Below are positions 8,031-17,124 of a stretch of DNA of 40,686 bases, piece after piece (the first letter of the stretch is position 1; each line of letters starts with the position of its first letter). The stretch is from Pseudomonadota bacterium (GTDB lineage Bacteria > Desulfobacterota > Desulfobacteria > Desulfobacterales > Desulfobacteraceae), in the NCBI GenBank assembly GCA_018816605.1, contig JAHIVS010000049.1:1-40686 (forward strand). Direction: 5' to 3'. The notes beneath the pieces were generated by a model. It saw only the letters and a program-made list of their open reading frames with translations, was not told the DNA's origin and did no database searches. A program made the position numbers and the translations under genes.

Positions 8031-10349
8031 ATGGCCCTGGACCTTAAATCCTTAATTGCAGCCACGACGCTTGTTACCCTGACGCTGGCCTTTTGCATGT
8101 TCCATTTTATGACCTCCCGGAAGACCTATCCCGGTTTTTCCCACTGGACCTACGGCCTTATTCTGAACAGTATCGGATTATTTCTCATGGTGTTGGAGGG
8201 AATTTGGCCCCACCTGCTGTCCATCATTTCGGGGTATCTTTTCTGTTTCATTGGAAATATTGTTTTTTATTCGGGCTTTCTTGCCTTTGCCGGGAAAAAA
8301 ATTATCCTGAACAAACACCTATACGGCCTGGCCCTCTGCCTTGGCCTCCTGCTCCTTTTTACCTATCTTTCGCCCAGCATGGATTTACGGCTGAGCCTGT
8401 TTTCTTTTGCCACCGGTTTTTATTTTAGCTGCTGTACACTGATCCTGGTTGTGCATATCCGCAAAACCCTTACCAGTTCCAATACGTTTTTGATCGTCAC
8501 CCTGGTCCTGGTCTGCCTGTTCTTCGCTTTCCGGGGAGGATATCATCTGATTTCTTTCTTTAGTCCCCAGAATCTTTCAACAGCCCCCTCATCCTTTCTC
8601 ACCGGTTCTACCCTGGTGGTTATCGCTTTTTTGATCCTGTTTGTCATCGGCCTGATCCAGTTAAACCACCAAAGACTGGAAGTCGATTTCACGATCAGCT
8701 ACAAAGCCCTTGAAGAAGCCAAGGAGTCGGCGGAAATCGCCAACCAGGCAAAATCCGAATTTCTGGCCAACATGTCCCATGAAATCCGGACCCCCATGAA
8801 CGGGGTCATCGGCATGCTGGAACTGCTTTCGGAAACCCCCCTTGATCCGGAGCAGGCAGATTTTTCCCTCTGTGCCCGGCAAAGTGCCGACTCCCTGCTG
8901 TTTCTCATCAACGATATCCTGGATTTTTCAAAAATTGAAGCCGGTATGCTGGAGATTGAAACCATACCGTTTAACCTGAATGTAACCCTGGATTCCTTTG
9001 CCGATATAATGGGCATAAAAGCCTATGAAAAAGGACTCGAATTTGCATGCCTGGTGGACGGGGATGTTCCGGCGTCCCTGGCAGGTGATCCGGGAAGGCT
9101 CCGCCAGATTCTCACCAACCTGACCGGAAATGCCCTTAAATTTGTTGAGAAAGGCAACATCTTTGTGGGGGTTTCCAAAAAACAGGAGACCCCTGAAACC
9201 ATTGAATTGCTATTCCAGGTTAAAGATACCGGAATTGGCATCCCCCAGGACAAGGCCGATACCCTGTTTGATTCATTTACCCAGGTGGATGCCTCCATCA
9301 CCCGGAAATTCGGGGGAACCGGCCTTGGCCTGGCCATCTCCAAACAACTGGTGGAACTGATGAACGGCCGCATCTGGATGGAAAGCCGTCTGAATGAAGG
9401 CACCACCTTTTTTTTTACTATTGTTTTTGCCCGGTCGGATATGAACATCTGTCTGCCGGAACTTGCCCCGGACATCAAAGGGGCACGCATACTGGTGGTG
9501 GATGACAATTCCATGAACCAAACCGTTTTCCAGGCCTATCTTAAAACAATGGAATGCCGCTGTGATGTTGCAAAAAATGGATTTGAGGCCCTGGAAATGA
9601 TCCGGAAAGCCTCTCTGGATATCCCCTATCAGGTGGCCTTGATTGATATGCAGATGCCGGGGATGTCGGGCTGGGATCTGGGCAATCAGATCCGCCTGAA
9701 CAAGCGATTTAACGGGACACACCTCATCATGCTCTCGTCGGCAGCAGCCCGGGGAGACGGGGCAAAGCTCAAAGCCGCCGGATTCCAGGGGTTTTTAGCC
9801 AAACCCGTAAAAAAGGGACAATTGTTTGACTGCATTCGAACGGTCCTGGGCCTTAAAACAGCCCCGGGAGACCTGGAGATGATCCCATCTGATTCCGCAG
9901 ACAAACCGCCTGCCGCCCCCCAGCTTATCACCCGCTATACCCTGGAGGAAATCCGCCACCACCAGGAAAACACCCTTAAGCGGTACCGGATTCTCCTGAC
10001 AGAAGACAATACCATCAATCAAAAAGTAGCCGTAAAAATGCTCCAGAGTCTTGACCAGGAGGTGGTCATTGCTGAAAACGGGCAACAGGCCCTGGAACAC
10101 TTTCAGCAGGATCTGGACAGATTTGACCTGGTCTTCATGGATATCCAGATGCCGGTAATGGGAGGGATTGAAACCACCCAAGCCATCCGTGCCCTGGAAA
10201 AGACAACCCCTTTCCACACCCCCATCATTGCATTGACTGCCAATGCAATGAAAGGGGATCGGGAAAGGTTTCTGGCCGCCGGCATGGATGGGTATATTCC
10301 CAAGCCAATGAAGAAAAAAGATTTGATCAGGGTTTTATCTTGTCTCTGA
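8031..10349 (+). CDS. Membrane hybrid histidine kinase with two receiver domains
   Basis: The 772-residue protein starts with about seven hydrophobic helices (residues 5-210) and no large periplasmic loop, then a short coiled linker. The HisKA domain has [16 protein letters not shown] with H250 as phosphoacceptor, followed by a HATPase with DTGIGIP and GTGLGLAI. Two receivers follow: the first with DD at 491-492 and phospho-acceptor D539, the second with D704. No HPt domain is present, so a separate phosphotransfer protein or direct output is needed. I start at ATG 8031 (AAAAGAGAG upstream) rather than the TTG at 8025. The 3' end overlaps the convergent EamA gene by 23 bases. The signal is unknown; the helical bundle may sense a membrane or small-molecule cue. 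Confidence 0.85.
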   Translation: MALDLKSLIAATTLVTLTLAFCMFHFMTSRKTYPGFSHWTYGLILNSIGLFLMVLEGIWPHLLSIISGYLFCFIGNIVFYSGFLAFAGKKIILNKHLYGLALCLGLLLLFTYLSPSMDLRLSLFSFATGFYFSCCTLILVVHIRKTLTSSNTFLIVTLVLVCLFFAFRGGYHLISFFSPQNLSTAPSSFLTGSTLVVIAFLILFVIGLIQLNHQRLEVDFTISYKALEEAKESAEIANQAKSEFLANMSHEIRTPMNGVIGMLELLSETPLDPEQADFSLCARQSADSLLFLINDILDFSKIEAGMLEIETIPFNLNVTLDSFADIMGIKAYEKGLEFACLVDGDVPASLAGDPGRLRQILTNLTGNALKFVEKGNIFVGVSKKQETPETIELLFQVKDTGIGIPQDKADTLFDSFTQVDASITRKFGGTGLGLAISKQLVELMNGRIWMESRLNEGTTFFFTIVFARSDMNICLPELAPDIKGARILVVDDNSMNQTVFQAYLKTMECRCDVAKNGFEALEMIRKASLDIPYQVALIDMQMPGMSGWDLGNQIRLNKRFNGTHLIMLSSAAARGDGAKLKAAGFQGFLAKPVKKGQLFDCIRTVLGLKTAPGDLEMIPSDSADKPPAAPQLITRYTLEEIRHHQENTLKRYRILLTEDNTINQKVAVKMLQSLDQEVVIAENGQQALEHFQQDLDRFDLVFMDIQMPVMGGIETTQAIRALEKTTPFHTPIIALTANAMKGDRERFLAAGMDGYIPKPMKKKDLIRVLSCL

Positions 10350-11418
10350 AAGGGGCCGGTATTGCGTGTTTTTCAATTGTGTTTCCATCCAAGGGACCAG
10401 CGTCGTGTCGGTGGTGGATATCAGGCCAGTGGGGATGGGCGTGGGAAACCTTTTTGTGCCGATGCCAGTGGCCATGCAAGTTTTTATTCTCCGAATGGGG
10501 GTGGGTATGGTGGTCGTCTTCATGGTGGTGCCAGTGTTTGTGGTGTACAGGGTCATGGTCATGGACATGATCATGCCGGTCAAGAAAAAGGGTAAACAGG
10601 GATAGGGCCAGGATCAGGGCGGCTGCCATCTGGATGGGGGAAATGGTTTCCTTTAAGACCAGGGCAGACAGGGCCACGCCAAAAAACGGGGCAGTGGCAA
10701 AAATCATCTGGCTCCGGGTGGTTCCCAGATGCTGTGCTGCGGTGATATAAAGGCTGATGCTGAATCCATAGGCAAAAACCCCGACCACAAGGGCGGACAG
10801 AATACTTGAGCCCTTTGTTCCGTAAGGCTCAGTTGCAAACGCAATGATAAGGTTCAGGATTCCGGCAAAAACCCCTTTCCAGAAGGTGCTCTGGGAGGGA
10901 GTAATGGTATCGATCAAGGCTGTCAGATGGTTGTCAAGGGCCCAGCAGATGCAGGCGCCCGTCACAAACAAAAGGGAGGTAAACCCGATGAGGCCCTGGT
11001 TCCAGGACAATAAAACAGAGGCGAAAATGGTTCCGCCAACCCCCAGCCACCCAAACCGCCCCAAATGATCCCGGAATAGGAGGTATCCCAGGACAGCCGT
11101 GGCCATAAGCTCCAGGTTCAGCCACATGGACACGGCCACGCCAGACCCTTTTTGAAGCCCCATCAGAAGCAGGACAGGGCCCAGGATTCCGCCAAAAAGG
11201 ATGGCAAGGGCCAGGCGAAATTTGTTTTTCCGATCAGGGACAACGAGACTGACAGGGGTGCGCCCCAGCAAAGAAAAGGGCAACACCCCAATGGCGGCAC
11301 CAAGATAAAAAAGACCGGCCAGCTGAAAGGGGGTGAGGGTTTGGAGCAATAGCTTGCCAATGGGGGTGGATGCGCCAAACAGGATGGCGGATCCCAATGC
11401 GGCCAGGACAAACGGCAT
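10327..11418 (-). CDS. EamA-family (DMT) transporter with histidine-rich C-terminal tail
   Basis: The 363-residue product has about ten hydrophobic helices in two EamA repeats (first from residue 2, second near 140-280), the layout of drug/metabolite transporters. The end differs: about 60 residues after the last helix hold 24 histidines ([30 protein letters not shown]), encoded near 10400-10575. Such tails bind Zn, Ni or Co. Substrate could be a metabolite with metal-dependent control, or a metal itself. The ATG at 11418 has GGTGA five bases upstream and is preferred to the GTG at 11427. It is the last gene of the ilvE-XRE-acyl-CoA dehydrogenase-eamA series, 21 bases after the dehydrogenase. 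Confidence 0.82.
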   Translation of the reverse strand: MPFVLAALGSAILFGASTPIGKLLLQTLTPFQLAGLFYLGAAIGVLPFSLLGRTPVSLVVPDRKNKFRLALAILFGGILGPVLLLMGLQKGSGVAVSMWLNLELMATAVLGYLLFRDHLGRFGWLGVGGTIFASVLLSWNQGLIGFTSLLFVTGACICWALDNHLTALIDTITPSQSTFWKGVFAGILNLIIAFATEPYGTKGSSILSALVVGVFAYGFSISLYITAAQHLGTTRSQMIFATAPFFGVALSALVLKETISPIQMAAALILALSLFTLFLDRHDHVHDHDPVHHKHWHHHEDDHHTHPHSENKNLHGHWHRHKKVSHAHPHWPDIHHRHDAGPLDGNTIEKHAIPAPFRDKIKP

Positions 11419-11439
11419 GAAAGTCACCCCCCCTTTAAG

Positions 11440-12594
11440 CTAAGGCTTTCTCTTGTCCCTGAGAACATGGTTTGAAATCACCATGCGCTGGATCTCGCTT
11501 GTGCCCTCATAAATGGTAAACACCCGGGCATCCCGGTAATATCGCTCCACATTGTAATCCTTGGTAAATCCGTATCCGCCGTGGATCTGGATGGCCCTGG
11601 CCGTGACCTTGTTCACCATTTCAGAGGCAAACAATTTGGCAATGGAGGCCTCCTTTGTATAGGGCTCTTTTCGGTCTTTCATGGAGGCTGCGGAAAAAAT
11701 CAATTGCCGGGCGGCCTCGATCTGGGTGGCCATATCTGCGATCTGGAACCGTATGGCCTGGTGCTTTGAAATGGCAGACCCGAATTGCTTTCTGGTCTGG
11801 GCATATTTAACGGCCGCATCAAAGGCTGCCTGGGCCACGCCCAGAGACTGGGCCGCGATACCGATCCTGCCGCTGTCAAGTCCGGACATGGCAATCTTGA
11901 ACCCATCCCCTTCCCTGCCCAGGATATTGGCACACGGCACCCGGCAGTTTTCAAATAACAGGTCTGTGGTATCCGAGGCCCGCAAACCCATTTTGTCTTC
12001 CAGGTGCCCCACCACAAGGCCGGGGGTCCCCTTGGGAACAATAAAACAGGAAATCCCTCTGTGACCGGCACTCTCGTCTGTCTTGGCCGTAACCAGTACC
12101 AGGCTGCTGTTTTCCCCCGAAGTGATGAACCGCTTGGTGCCGTTGATCACATAGGTATCCCCTTCCCGGACCGCGGTTGTGGTCTGGCTGACAGGATCAG
12201 ATCCTGCATCGGGCTCGGTCAGGGCAAAGGCACCGATGATATCCCCGGATGCCAGGGGAACCAGAAACCCAAGTTTCTGTTCTTCGGTCCCAAATTTTAA
12301 TAAACTTTCACAGACAATGGAATTTTGAACCGACATGACAACGGATGTTGAGGCACAGGAATAGGCGATTTCAGACAGGGCAAGGACATAGGAAACGGCA
12401 TCTGCCGCTTCCCCTCCGTAATTTTCCGGAATCATCATCCCCATGAGCCCCAGTTCCCCCATCTGCCTGAAATTCTCCGCCGGAAACGCCTTGGTCTTGT
12501 CCCGTTCGGAAGCCGTGGCCGCAATGACTTTTCTGGAAAATTCCCTGACCATATTCCGGATCATCAATTGTTCATCAGTAAGCTTGAATAGCAT
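11440..12594 (-). CDS. Acyl-CoA dehydrogenase
   Basis: The 384-residue enzyme oxidises a short or branched acyl-CoA to the 2-enoyl-CoA using FAD, passing electrons to an electron-transfer flavoprotein. It has the signature GAFALTEPDAGSD, the C-terminal QIHGGYGFTKDYNVERYYRD, and the catalytic base in YEGTSEIQR (E363, as in short-chain/butyryl-CoA dehydrogenases). An AAGGAG precedes the ATG. Next to ilvE and a cupin regulator, it may act on branched acyl-CoAs (isobutyryl, isovaleryl or 2-methylbutyryl), but a butyryl-CoA role fits equally well by motif. It is 17 bases after the XRE gene and likely co-transcribed. Confidence 0.9.
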   Translation of the reverse strand: MLFKLTDEQLMIRNMVREFSRKVIAATASERDKTKAFPAENFRQMGELGLMGMMIPENYGGEAADAVSYVLALSEIAYSCASTSVVMSVQNSIVCESLLKFGTEEQKLGFLVPLASGDIIGAFALTEPDAGSDPVSQTTTAVREGDTYVINGTKRFITSGENSSLVLVTAKTDESAGHRGISCFIVPKGTPGLVVGHLEDKMGLRASDTTDLLFENCRVPCANILGREGDGFKIAMSGLDSGRIGIAAQSLGVAQAAFDAAVKYAQTRKQFGSAISKHQAIRFQIADMATQIEAARQLIFSAASMKDRKEPYTKEASIAKLFASEMVNKVTARAIQIHGGYGFTKDYNVERYYRDARVFTIYEGTSEIQRMVISNHVLRDKRKP

Positions 12595-12611
12595 GGATCA
12601 CTCCTTTCTCA

Positions 12612-13157
12612 TTAGGGGGCATAGACGACCACGATCAATTCCGCATCAACATCTCCGGTATTGCGCAAATCGTGTTTGATCCCTGAATTAAAATGGAGAG
12701 AATCCCCTGGTTCCAGGACATTGACATGGTCCCCCACCTGTACTTCCACCCTTCCTTCCAGCACATATACAAACTCTTCCCCTTCGTGGTGGAATCCCAC
12801 GCCGTCATGGCGGGTATTGGCATCCACCACAATGCGGAATGCCTTTAAATGCTTGTTCTCCGCCCCGGGTGTCAGGGGGGTATAGGCATAATTGTCCGTT
12901 CTTTTGGTATAGGCCTGGGACCGCTCCTCCAGGGTTCCTTCCTGTTCCTTGAGCAGAAACTCGGAATCCAGCTGGAGGGTTCTTGAAATCAAAAGCAGGT
13001 TTCCCACGGACGGTCTTTTGTCCCCGCCTTCAATCTTTTTGATAGCCGCCTTGGACAATCCTGTTTCGTTTGCCATGGTGTCCAGGCTCATTTTCTTGTC
13101 CAGCCGGGCCCGCCTGATCCGGGTGCCGATGGGGGTGATTTCCTTCTTTTTAGCCAT
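12612..13157 (-). CDS. XRE-family transcriptional regulator with cupin domain
   Basis: The 181-residue protein has an N-terminal XRE helix-turn-helix (residues about 8-65; MSLDTMANETGLSKAAIKKI) and a C-terminal cupin_2 barrel (about 105-178; FHHEGEEFVYVLEGRVEV, then PGDSLHFNSGIKHDLRN). The cupin holds HHxxEE-like and distal H residues that can bind a metal or small effector. Such proteins control amino acid or polyamine genes. I start at ATG 13157 because GGAG lies five bases upstream; the ATG at 13193 has no ribosome site. A palindrome at 13171-13188 just upstream is a plausible operator for autoregulation. Lying between ilvE and the dehydrogenase, it probably controls this cluster. Confidence 0.85.
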   Translation of the reverse strand: MAKKKEITPIGTRIRRARLDKKMSLDTMANETGLSKAAIKKIEGGDKRPSVGNLLLISRTLQLDSEFLLKEQEGTLEERSQAYTKRTDNYAYTPLTPGAENKHLKAFRIVVDANTRHDGVGFHHEGEEFVYVLEGRVEVQVGDHVNVLEPGDSLHFNSGIKHDLRNTGDVDAELIVVVYAP

Positions 13158-13170
13158 TATATCTCCAATA

Positions 13171-13188
13171 GTTTGAGGTCCTTCAAAC
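13171..13188. promoter_or_regulatory. Palindrome upstream of XRE-cupin gene, candidate operator
   Basis: GTTTGAGGTCCTTCAAAC has 6-bp perfect outer arms (GTTTGA/TCAAAC), 14 bases before the XRE start codon. Size and position suit a dimeric XRE repressor acting on its own gene. Binding is inferred, not shown. Confidence 0.4.
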
Positions 13189-13242
13189 TTCATTTTTGAC
13201 TGGGCATTCTGCCCATGGTTAATGCCCTTTGCTTACAAAAGC

Positions 13243-14307
13243 CTATCCAATGACTTCAACCCAATTTTCAGTATCTTCTGCTGTGCCGTATTGAATGGCG
13301 GTCAATGCATCATAAAATTTCATGGCCGTCTTGCCGGGGGTGCCGTCCCCGATGTGAATGGTTTTTTCGCCATACCGGATCTCTCCCACAGGAGATATAA
13401 CCGCCGCCGTACCAGACCCGAAAACCTCGGTAAGAGTGCCGTTTTCACTTGCTGAAAAAATCTCATCAATGCTGATTTTCCGCTCGGATACCGTCATCCC
13501 CCATTTTTGTGCCAGGGCAATGACGGAATACCGGGTAATTCCGGGCAGAATGCTGCCCGAAAGGTTCGGGGTTACCAGTTCACCATTGATAATGAAAAAA
13601 ATGTTCATGGCACCGACTTCTTCAATATACTTCATTTCAAGGGCATCCAGCCACATGACCTGGGCAAATCCCTGCTTTTTTGCCTGTTCTCCGGCACTAA
13701 GGCTGGCCGCATAGTTTCCGGCTGTTTTAAATTCGCCGACCCCACCGCGAACCGCCCGGACATGGTCCTTGGACACCCAGATTTTTACCGGGTTAAACCC
13801 TTCGGCATAATAGGCGCCCACGGAGCAGAGGATGATGAAAAACTTAAAGGTGTAGGAAGACCTGACCCCCAGGAAGGGGTCGGTGGCAATAATGAAGGGA
13901 CGGATATACAATGAGGTGCCAAGGGTTTCGGGAATCCAGCGTTCTTCAAGTTTTACCAATTGTTTCAGGGCATCCAGGACAAAGTCGATATCCAGTTCCG
14001 GAATGCACAGCCCCTTGGCCGACCGGTTCATTCGCTTGAAATTATCCCGGGCCCGGAACAGATGAATTTTATTGTCCGCTGTTTTATAGGCTTTCAGGCC
14101 TTCGAATATGGCCTGTCCATAGTGAAACACCATGGCAGCCGGAGACATTGAAAAATCGGAAAAGGGCTCAATGCGGGCATCATGCCATCCCTTGTCCATT
14201 GCGTACTCCATCACAAACATATGGTCGGTGAATGCCGTGCCAAATCCCAGATCTGCGTCCTTTGGCCGGGTGCCTGTTTGGGTGGCCCGGGTCACTTTAA
14301 TCTCCAT
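13243..14307 (-). CDS. ilvE: Branched-chain amino acid aminotransferase
   Basis: The 354-residue PLP enzyme exchanges the amino group between leucine, isoleucine or valine and 2-oxoglutarate. The PLP lysine lies in GGVGEFKTAGNYAAS (K194), and FHYGQAIFEGLKAYK and EVGAMNIFF are BCAT landmarks; length fits the class II type. The ATG at 14307 has a strong GGAGG seven bases upstream; the in-frame ATG at 14334 has none. A sigma70-like promoter lies at 14343-14370. It can act in synthesis or breakdown. With a VorB-type oxidoreductase, an acyl-CoA dehydrogenase and a Liv transporter in the window, a catabolic role is plausible. The XRE gene begins 85 bases downstream. Confidence 0.9.
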   Translation of the reverse strand: MEIKVTRATQTGTRPKDADLGFGTAFTDHMFVMEYAMDKGWHDARIEPFSDFSMSPAAMVFHYGQAIFEGLKAYKTADNKIHLFRARDNFKRMNRSAKGLCIPELDIDFVLDALKQLVKLEERWIPETLGTSLYIRPFIIATDPFLGVRSSYTFKFFIILCSVGAYYAEGFNPVKIWVSKDHVRAVRGGVGEFKTAGNYAASLSAGEQAKKQGFAQVMWLDALEMKYIEEVGAMNIFFIINGELVTPNLSGSILPGITRYSVIALAQKWGMTVSERKISIDEIFSASENGTLTEVFGSGTAAVISPVGEIRYGEKTIHIGDGTPGKTAMKFYDALTAIQYGTAEDTENWVEVIG

Positions 14308-14342
14308 TATTTCCTCCGTCGCGTTTGAGTTCAATTAAAAAA

Positions 14343-14370
14343 TTTATATTAAAATATTCAGGAATGTAAA
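14343..14370 (-). promoter_or_regulatory. Sigma70-like promoter of ilvE
   Basis: On the minus strand TTTACA (14365-14370) and TATAAA (14343-14348) are 16 bases apart, each five of six to consensus, in an AT-rich stretch just upstream of the ilvE ribosome site. The leader would be about 30 bases. Confidence 0.55.
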
Positions 14371-14811
14371 GCAAAGGATTTTTACCACCTGATCCAGACA
14401 AATACTTCCGTCAAAATCAACCAAAATCCGATCTTATCTTTGTTCACCAGGGTAGCCTTCACACATTATCGACGGAAAACCCCTTTTTTTTCAAGGAAAG
14501 ATTTCATCCGGGGCCGGTTAATTCTGCCATCTGACCGGTCCAGGCCTGATCCTTCAGGTTTGAATCCCGGTTTTTGTAACAATTGTGCAGGATCCCATCA
14601 AAAGGGATGACCTCTTTTGCCAGCCCGCGGCTGTCCTCTTTTTCACCGGGTGCTTTGAAACAATCCTGCCGTAACACCTGGACCGCCCAGGGCTGGGGAC
14701 CGGCCAGATCGGCAATGGCCTGTCTGTTGTCGGAATCCTTTACCTGGATAATGGGATAGGCCTGGACATGGTGGGAGGTGGAAGCGCATTGGGCGGCTGA
14801 AACAAGGCCTT
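14371..14811. other. Intergenic or decayed region between ilvE and a broken phosphoesterase
   Basis: A minus-strand open frame of about 108 codons runs across 14504-14830 (contains VQAYPIIQVKDSD and EVIPFDGILHNCYKNRD). Its only start overlaps the broken phosphoesterase, it has no ribosome site, and I do not recognise it. It may be a remnant of a deleted gene. No RNA or repeat was seen. Confidence 0.3.
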
Positions 14812-15060
14812 TCAGGGTGTCATCACCCACAGGTCCTGGAATGCCTTATCATCAAAGGGGATACGATGCAGGCCAACGGCGGTATGGCCATCTTTCACCT
14901 CGAGGACGGCATATTCGGCATGGCCAAGAGGCTCTGGTCCCAGAGTGGCCACATCTCCAAGGCAAACAATCCGATCTGCCCCCAATGGACCGATTTTATT
15001 CAGGACAGCCTCCAGCGCTGCTTTGTTTGCGTGGATATCAGAGATTAAAGCCAGCCGCAT
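14812..15060 (-). pseudogene. Calcineurin-like metallophosphoesterase with large internal deletion
   Basis: The 82-codon frame begins like an intact metallophosphoesterase: MRLALISDIHANKAALEAVL and DRIVCLGDVATLGPEP, giving the DxH and GDxxxxGP metal motifs. It then jumps directly into what looks like the end of the same family (YAVLEVKDGHTAVGLHRIPF). The GNHD motif and the later histidine motifs between these are missing, so about 140-150 residues appear to have been removed in frame, with the join near PEPLGHAEY. Without those ligands it cannot form the dinuclear metal site. I call it a pseudogene. Confidence 0.6.
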
Positions 15061-15191
15061 CTGTGGTCTCCCGTTTGGGGTTGGTGGCCTGCCATTACCA
15101 GCCGGCATCAAAGTTTCTTGGGAGGAAACCCGGATACCGAAAATCTCGAGCCGGCAATACGGAAGGGGCCATGAAACCATTTACCCGTCCT

Positions 15192-15213
15192 GCCGGCCGG
15201 GCATTTGGCCGGC
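15192..15213 (-). terminator. GC-rich hairpin after the pirin gene
   Basis: GCCGGCC (15192-15198) and GGCCGGC (15207-15213) pair with an 8-base loop, 7 bases after the pirin stop on the minus strand. No T-tract follows on that strand. It shares the GGCCGGCC core with the hairpin at 7126-7165. Confidence 0.4.
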
Positions 15214-15219
15214 CCCGTT

Positions 15220-16068
15220 TTATTGGGTTTTAATAAACCTGCCCTCCTGGTACTCCCGGAATGCAATGGTCAATTCTTCCCGGGTATTCATGACAATGGG
15301 GCCTCTCCAGGCCACAGGCTCCTTCAGCGGTTTTCCGGTGAGCACCAGCACCCGCATCCCACGGTCTCCTGCCGTCAGGGACAGATGATCCCCGGTATCA
15401 AAAAGCACCAGAATGCCGTTTTCGATGGGCCGGTTGTCTGTGATTCCCGTGCCATCTATCACATAGACAACGGCAGTATAGGAGGCATCAACGCCATGGG
15501 TAAATGTTTGACCGGCCGGCACGGTACAGTCTAAAAATTCCGGGTCAATGACAATATCATCCATGGGGCCTTTTGTGCCCCCAATATTGCCGGCTATCAC
15601 TTTGATGCCCACTCCGTTTTGGACCACAACTTCAGGAACCTGTTCTGCGGTAATCCCCCGGTATTTGGGCGGCATCATTTTCTGGGATGCAGGCAGATTT
15701 GCCCAGAGCTGAAATCCGTGCATGGAGCCGTTGGCATCGCCCCTGGGCATTTCCTGATGGATGATTCCGCTGCCGGCGGTCATCCACTGCACATCCCCGG
15801 AGGAGATGATTCCCTTGTTGCCCAGGCTGTCTCCGTGGTCCACATCTCCTTTCAAAACATAGGTAATGGTTTCGATACCCCGGTGGGGGTGCCATGGGAA
15901 CCCCTTTAAAAAATGCGCCGGATTGTCCGAACGGAAATCATCCAGCATCAAAAACGGATCAAAGGTCGGTGCTTCTGCGTGCCCGAACAATCGCTTCAGA
16001 TGGACCCCTGCCCCTTCCATGGTCGGCTGACCGTTTAAGATCAGCTTAATTTTTCTGGTCTTGTGCAT
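15220..16068 (-). CDS. Pirin family protein
   Basis: The 282-residue bicupin has the pirin metal site: HPHRG (H60, H62) and GIIHQEM (H104, E106), matching the His/His/His/Glu ligand set of pirins. Some pirins act as quercetin dioxygenases, others as redox-sensitive transcription cofactors; sequence does not choose between these. The ATG at 16068 follows GGGGAGG, so the longer frame from 16140 is not used. It stands alone on the minus strand in a zone of gene decay, with a hairpin directly downstream. Confidence 0.88.
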   Translation of the reverse strand: MHKTRKIKLILNGQPTMEGAGVHLKRLFGHAEAPTFDPFLMLDDFRSDNPAHFLKGFPWHPHRGIETITYVLKGDVDHGDSLGNKGIISSGDVQWMTAGSGIIHQEMPRGDANGSMHGFQLWANLPASQKMMPPKYRGITAEQVPEVVVQNGVGIKVIAGNIGGTKGPMDDIVIDPEFLDCTVPAGQTFTHGVDASYTAVVYVIDGTGITDNRPIENGILVLFDTGDHLSLTAGDRGMRVLVLTGKPLKEPVAWRGPIVMNTREELTIAFREYQEGRFIKTQ

Positions 16069-16680
16069 GGATTGCCTCCCCTTTTTACGCCCCTCTATCC
16101 TGGTTTCACCCTGCCCAGCATGGCATGATCTGCCTTTCACAAATCATCCCGCTTTCCCTTAATCTGCAATTGAAAATGCAAGTGATCTGCCATTTATGTG
16201 TACCCTTGAGCATACCACGATATCAATTTTTGGCATCAAGGTCCATGCCAAAAATATTGCCAGGTGTTTCATGGACGGATCGATGTCCGCCAACTCGGGT
16301 GTCAGGCATTGTATACACGCATGGCAAAACATAGGGATATGCGGACAGCATCACAAAATAAAAAAACGGTGGACAATAAAAATGACCATACACACCTGGC
16401 CACCAAAGAATGGGCCGGCAACCTCAGCAGCAACCTGCAGGGACTTAAGATGGAAATACACACCGCCGGGTGCCGAGTCCTGGGTTTTTTCCGGCAGCTT
16501 CAGTTTTAAGACCCAGGGAAAAACAACGGGTGGAAGTATCGACGTTGCGGTGAATTAAGCAACGAGCGAAAATGGTATTCCCAGGCATACTTACATTGAC
16601 CTTCATATCCAAAGGCAGCCGAAAAGGCATGATGGTTATCTGAATCGGACCTTGCAGCCGTAACCTTTGCCCTGAAAACG
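16069..16680. other. Long intergenic region between pirin and HIT genes
   Basis: About 600 bases without a recognisable gene. Several short open frames exist on both strands but show no conserved motif or ribosome site. It contains a perfect 11-bp inverted repeat with an 8-base loop (16226-16236 and 16245-16255) and a weaker CGTTGC/GCAACG pair near 16543-16564. It may be the remains of deleted genes. Confidence 0.4.
16226..16255. repeat. Inverted repeat, 11-bp arms
   Basis: ATTTTTGGCAT (16226-16236) and ATGCCAAAAAT (16245-16255) are exact reverse complements with loop CAAGGTCC. It could be a bidirectional terminator-like hairpin or an operator; no gene lies within 150 bases on either side to decide. 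Confidence 0.45.
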
Positions 16681-17124
16681 TTAATAATCCATTTTATCCG
16701 GAACAACTCCCCGGACACCGCCCCTGGGACTGGGTGTATCCCTGTTCCGCCTGGGAATCAGATGGATATGGGCATGGAATATGGTCTGGCCGGCATCCCC
16801 GCCGCAGTTGATCCCGATATTGAATCCTGTCACCGTATCATCCTCAGTCAGAATCTGCCGGCGCAGGCTTACAATCATATCATGGGCATCACATCGCTCT
16901 TTTCGGGTCATCTCAAAATAGGTTTCGCAATGCCGAAAGGGGATGATGAGCAGGTGATGCCGGGTTACCGGTGCGGTATCTTCAATGGCGTAGACGGTTG
17001 TGTTTCTTGATTTTATCTGATGCCGGTCCATTTTGCAGAATGGGCAGGGCATATATGGCGTTTTGTCTTCCAGCTGTCCTCCTTTTATCCATTGGTCTAT
17101 ACCTGACCGGATAGACGGACCCAC
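16681..17124 (-). CDS. HIT family protein
   Basis: The product, up to 147 residues, has the histidine triad HAHIHL in FHAHIHLIPRR, the active site of nucleotide hydrolases and transferases of the HIT superfamily. An N-terminal CPFC pair may bind zinc. It probably hydrolyses a nucleotide conjugate such as an adenylyl or dinucleoside polyphosphate. The start is uncertain: the GTG at 17124 has no ribosome site, and the ATG at about 17052 (MPCPFC) would give a shorter protein that still holds the whole domain. A GGAGG lies in between without a common start codon at the right distance. Confidence 0.75.
   Translation of the reverse strand: MGPSIRSGIDQWIKGGQLEDKTPYMPCPFCKMDRHQIKSRNTTVYAIEDTAPVTRHHLLIIPFRHCETYFEMTRKERCDAHDMIVSLRRQILTEDDTVTGFNIGINCGGDAGQTIFHAHIHLIPRRNRDTPSPRGGVRGVVPDKMDY

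Noticed and set aside
10340..10605. Plus-strand open frames opposite the EamA tail, rich in valine, methionine and tryptophan
   Set aside because: They are the antisense of the CAT/CAC-rich histidine tail; they have no ribosome sites and no recognisable protein.
14778..15388. Several plus-strand open frames opposite the phosphoesterase and pirin
   Set aside because: They mirror minus-strand genes and have no family resemblance.
16196..16558. Plus-strand 120-codon open frame in the pirin-HIT gap
   Set aside because: No ribosome site, odd composition and no recognisable domain.
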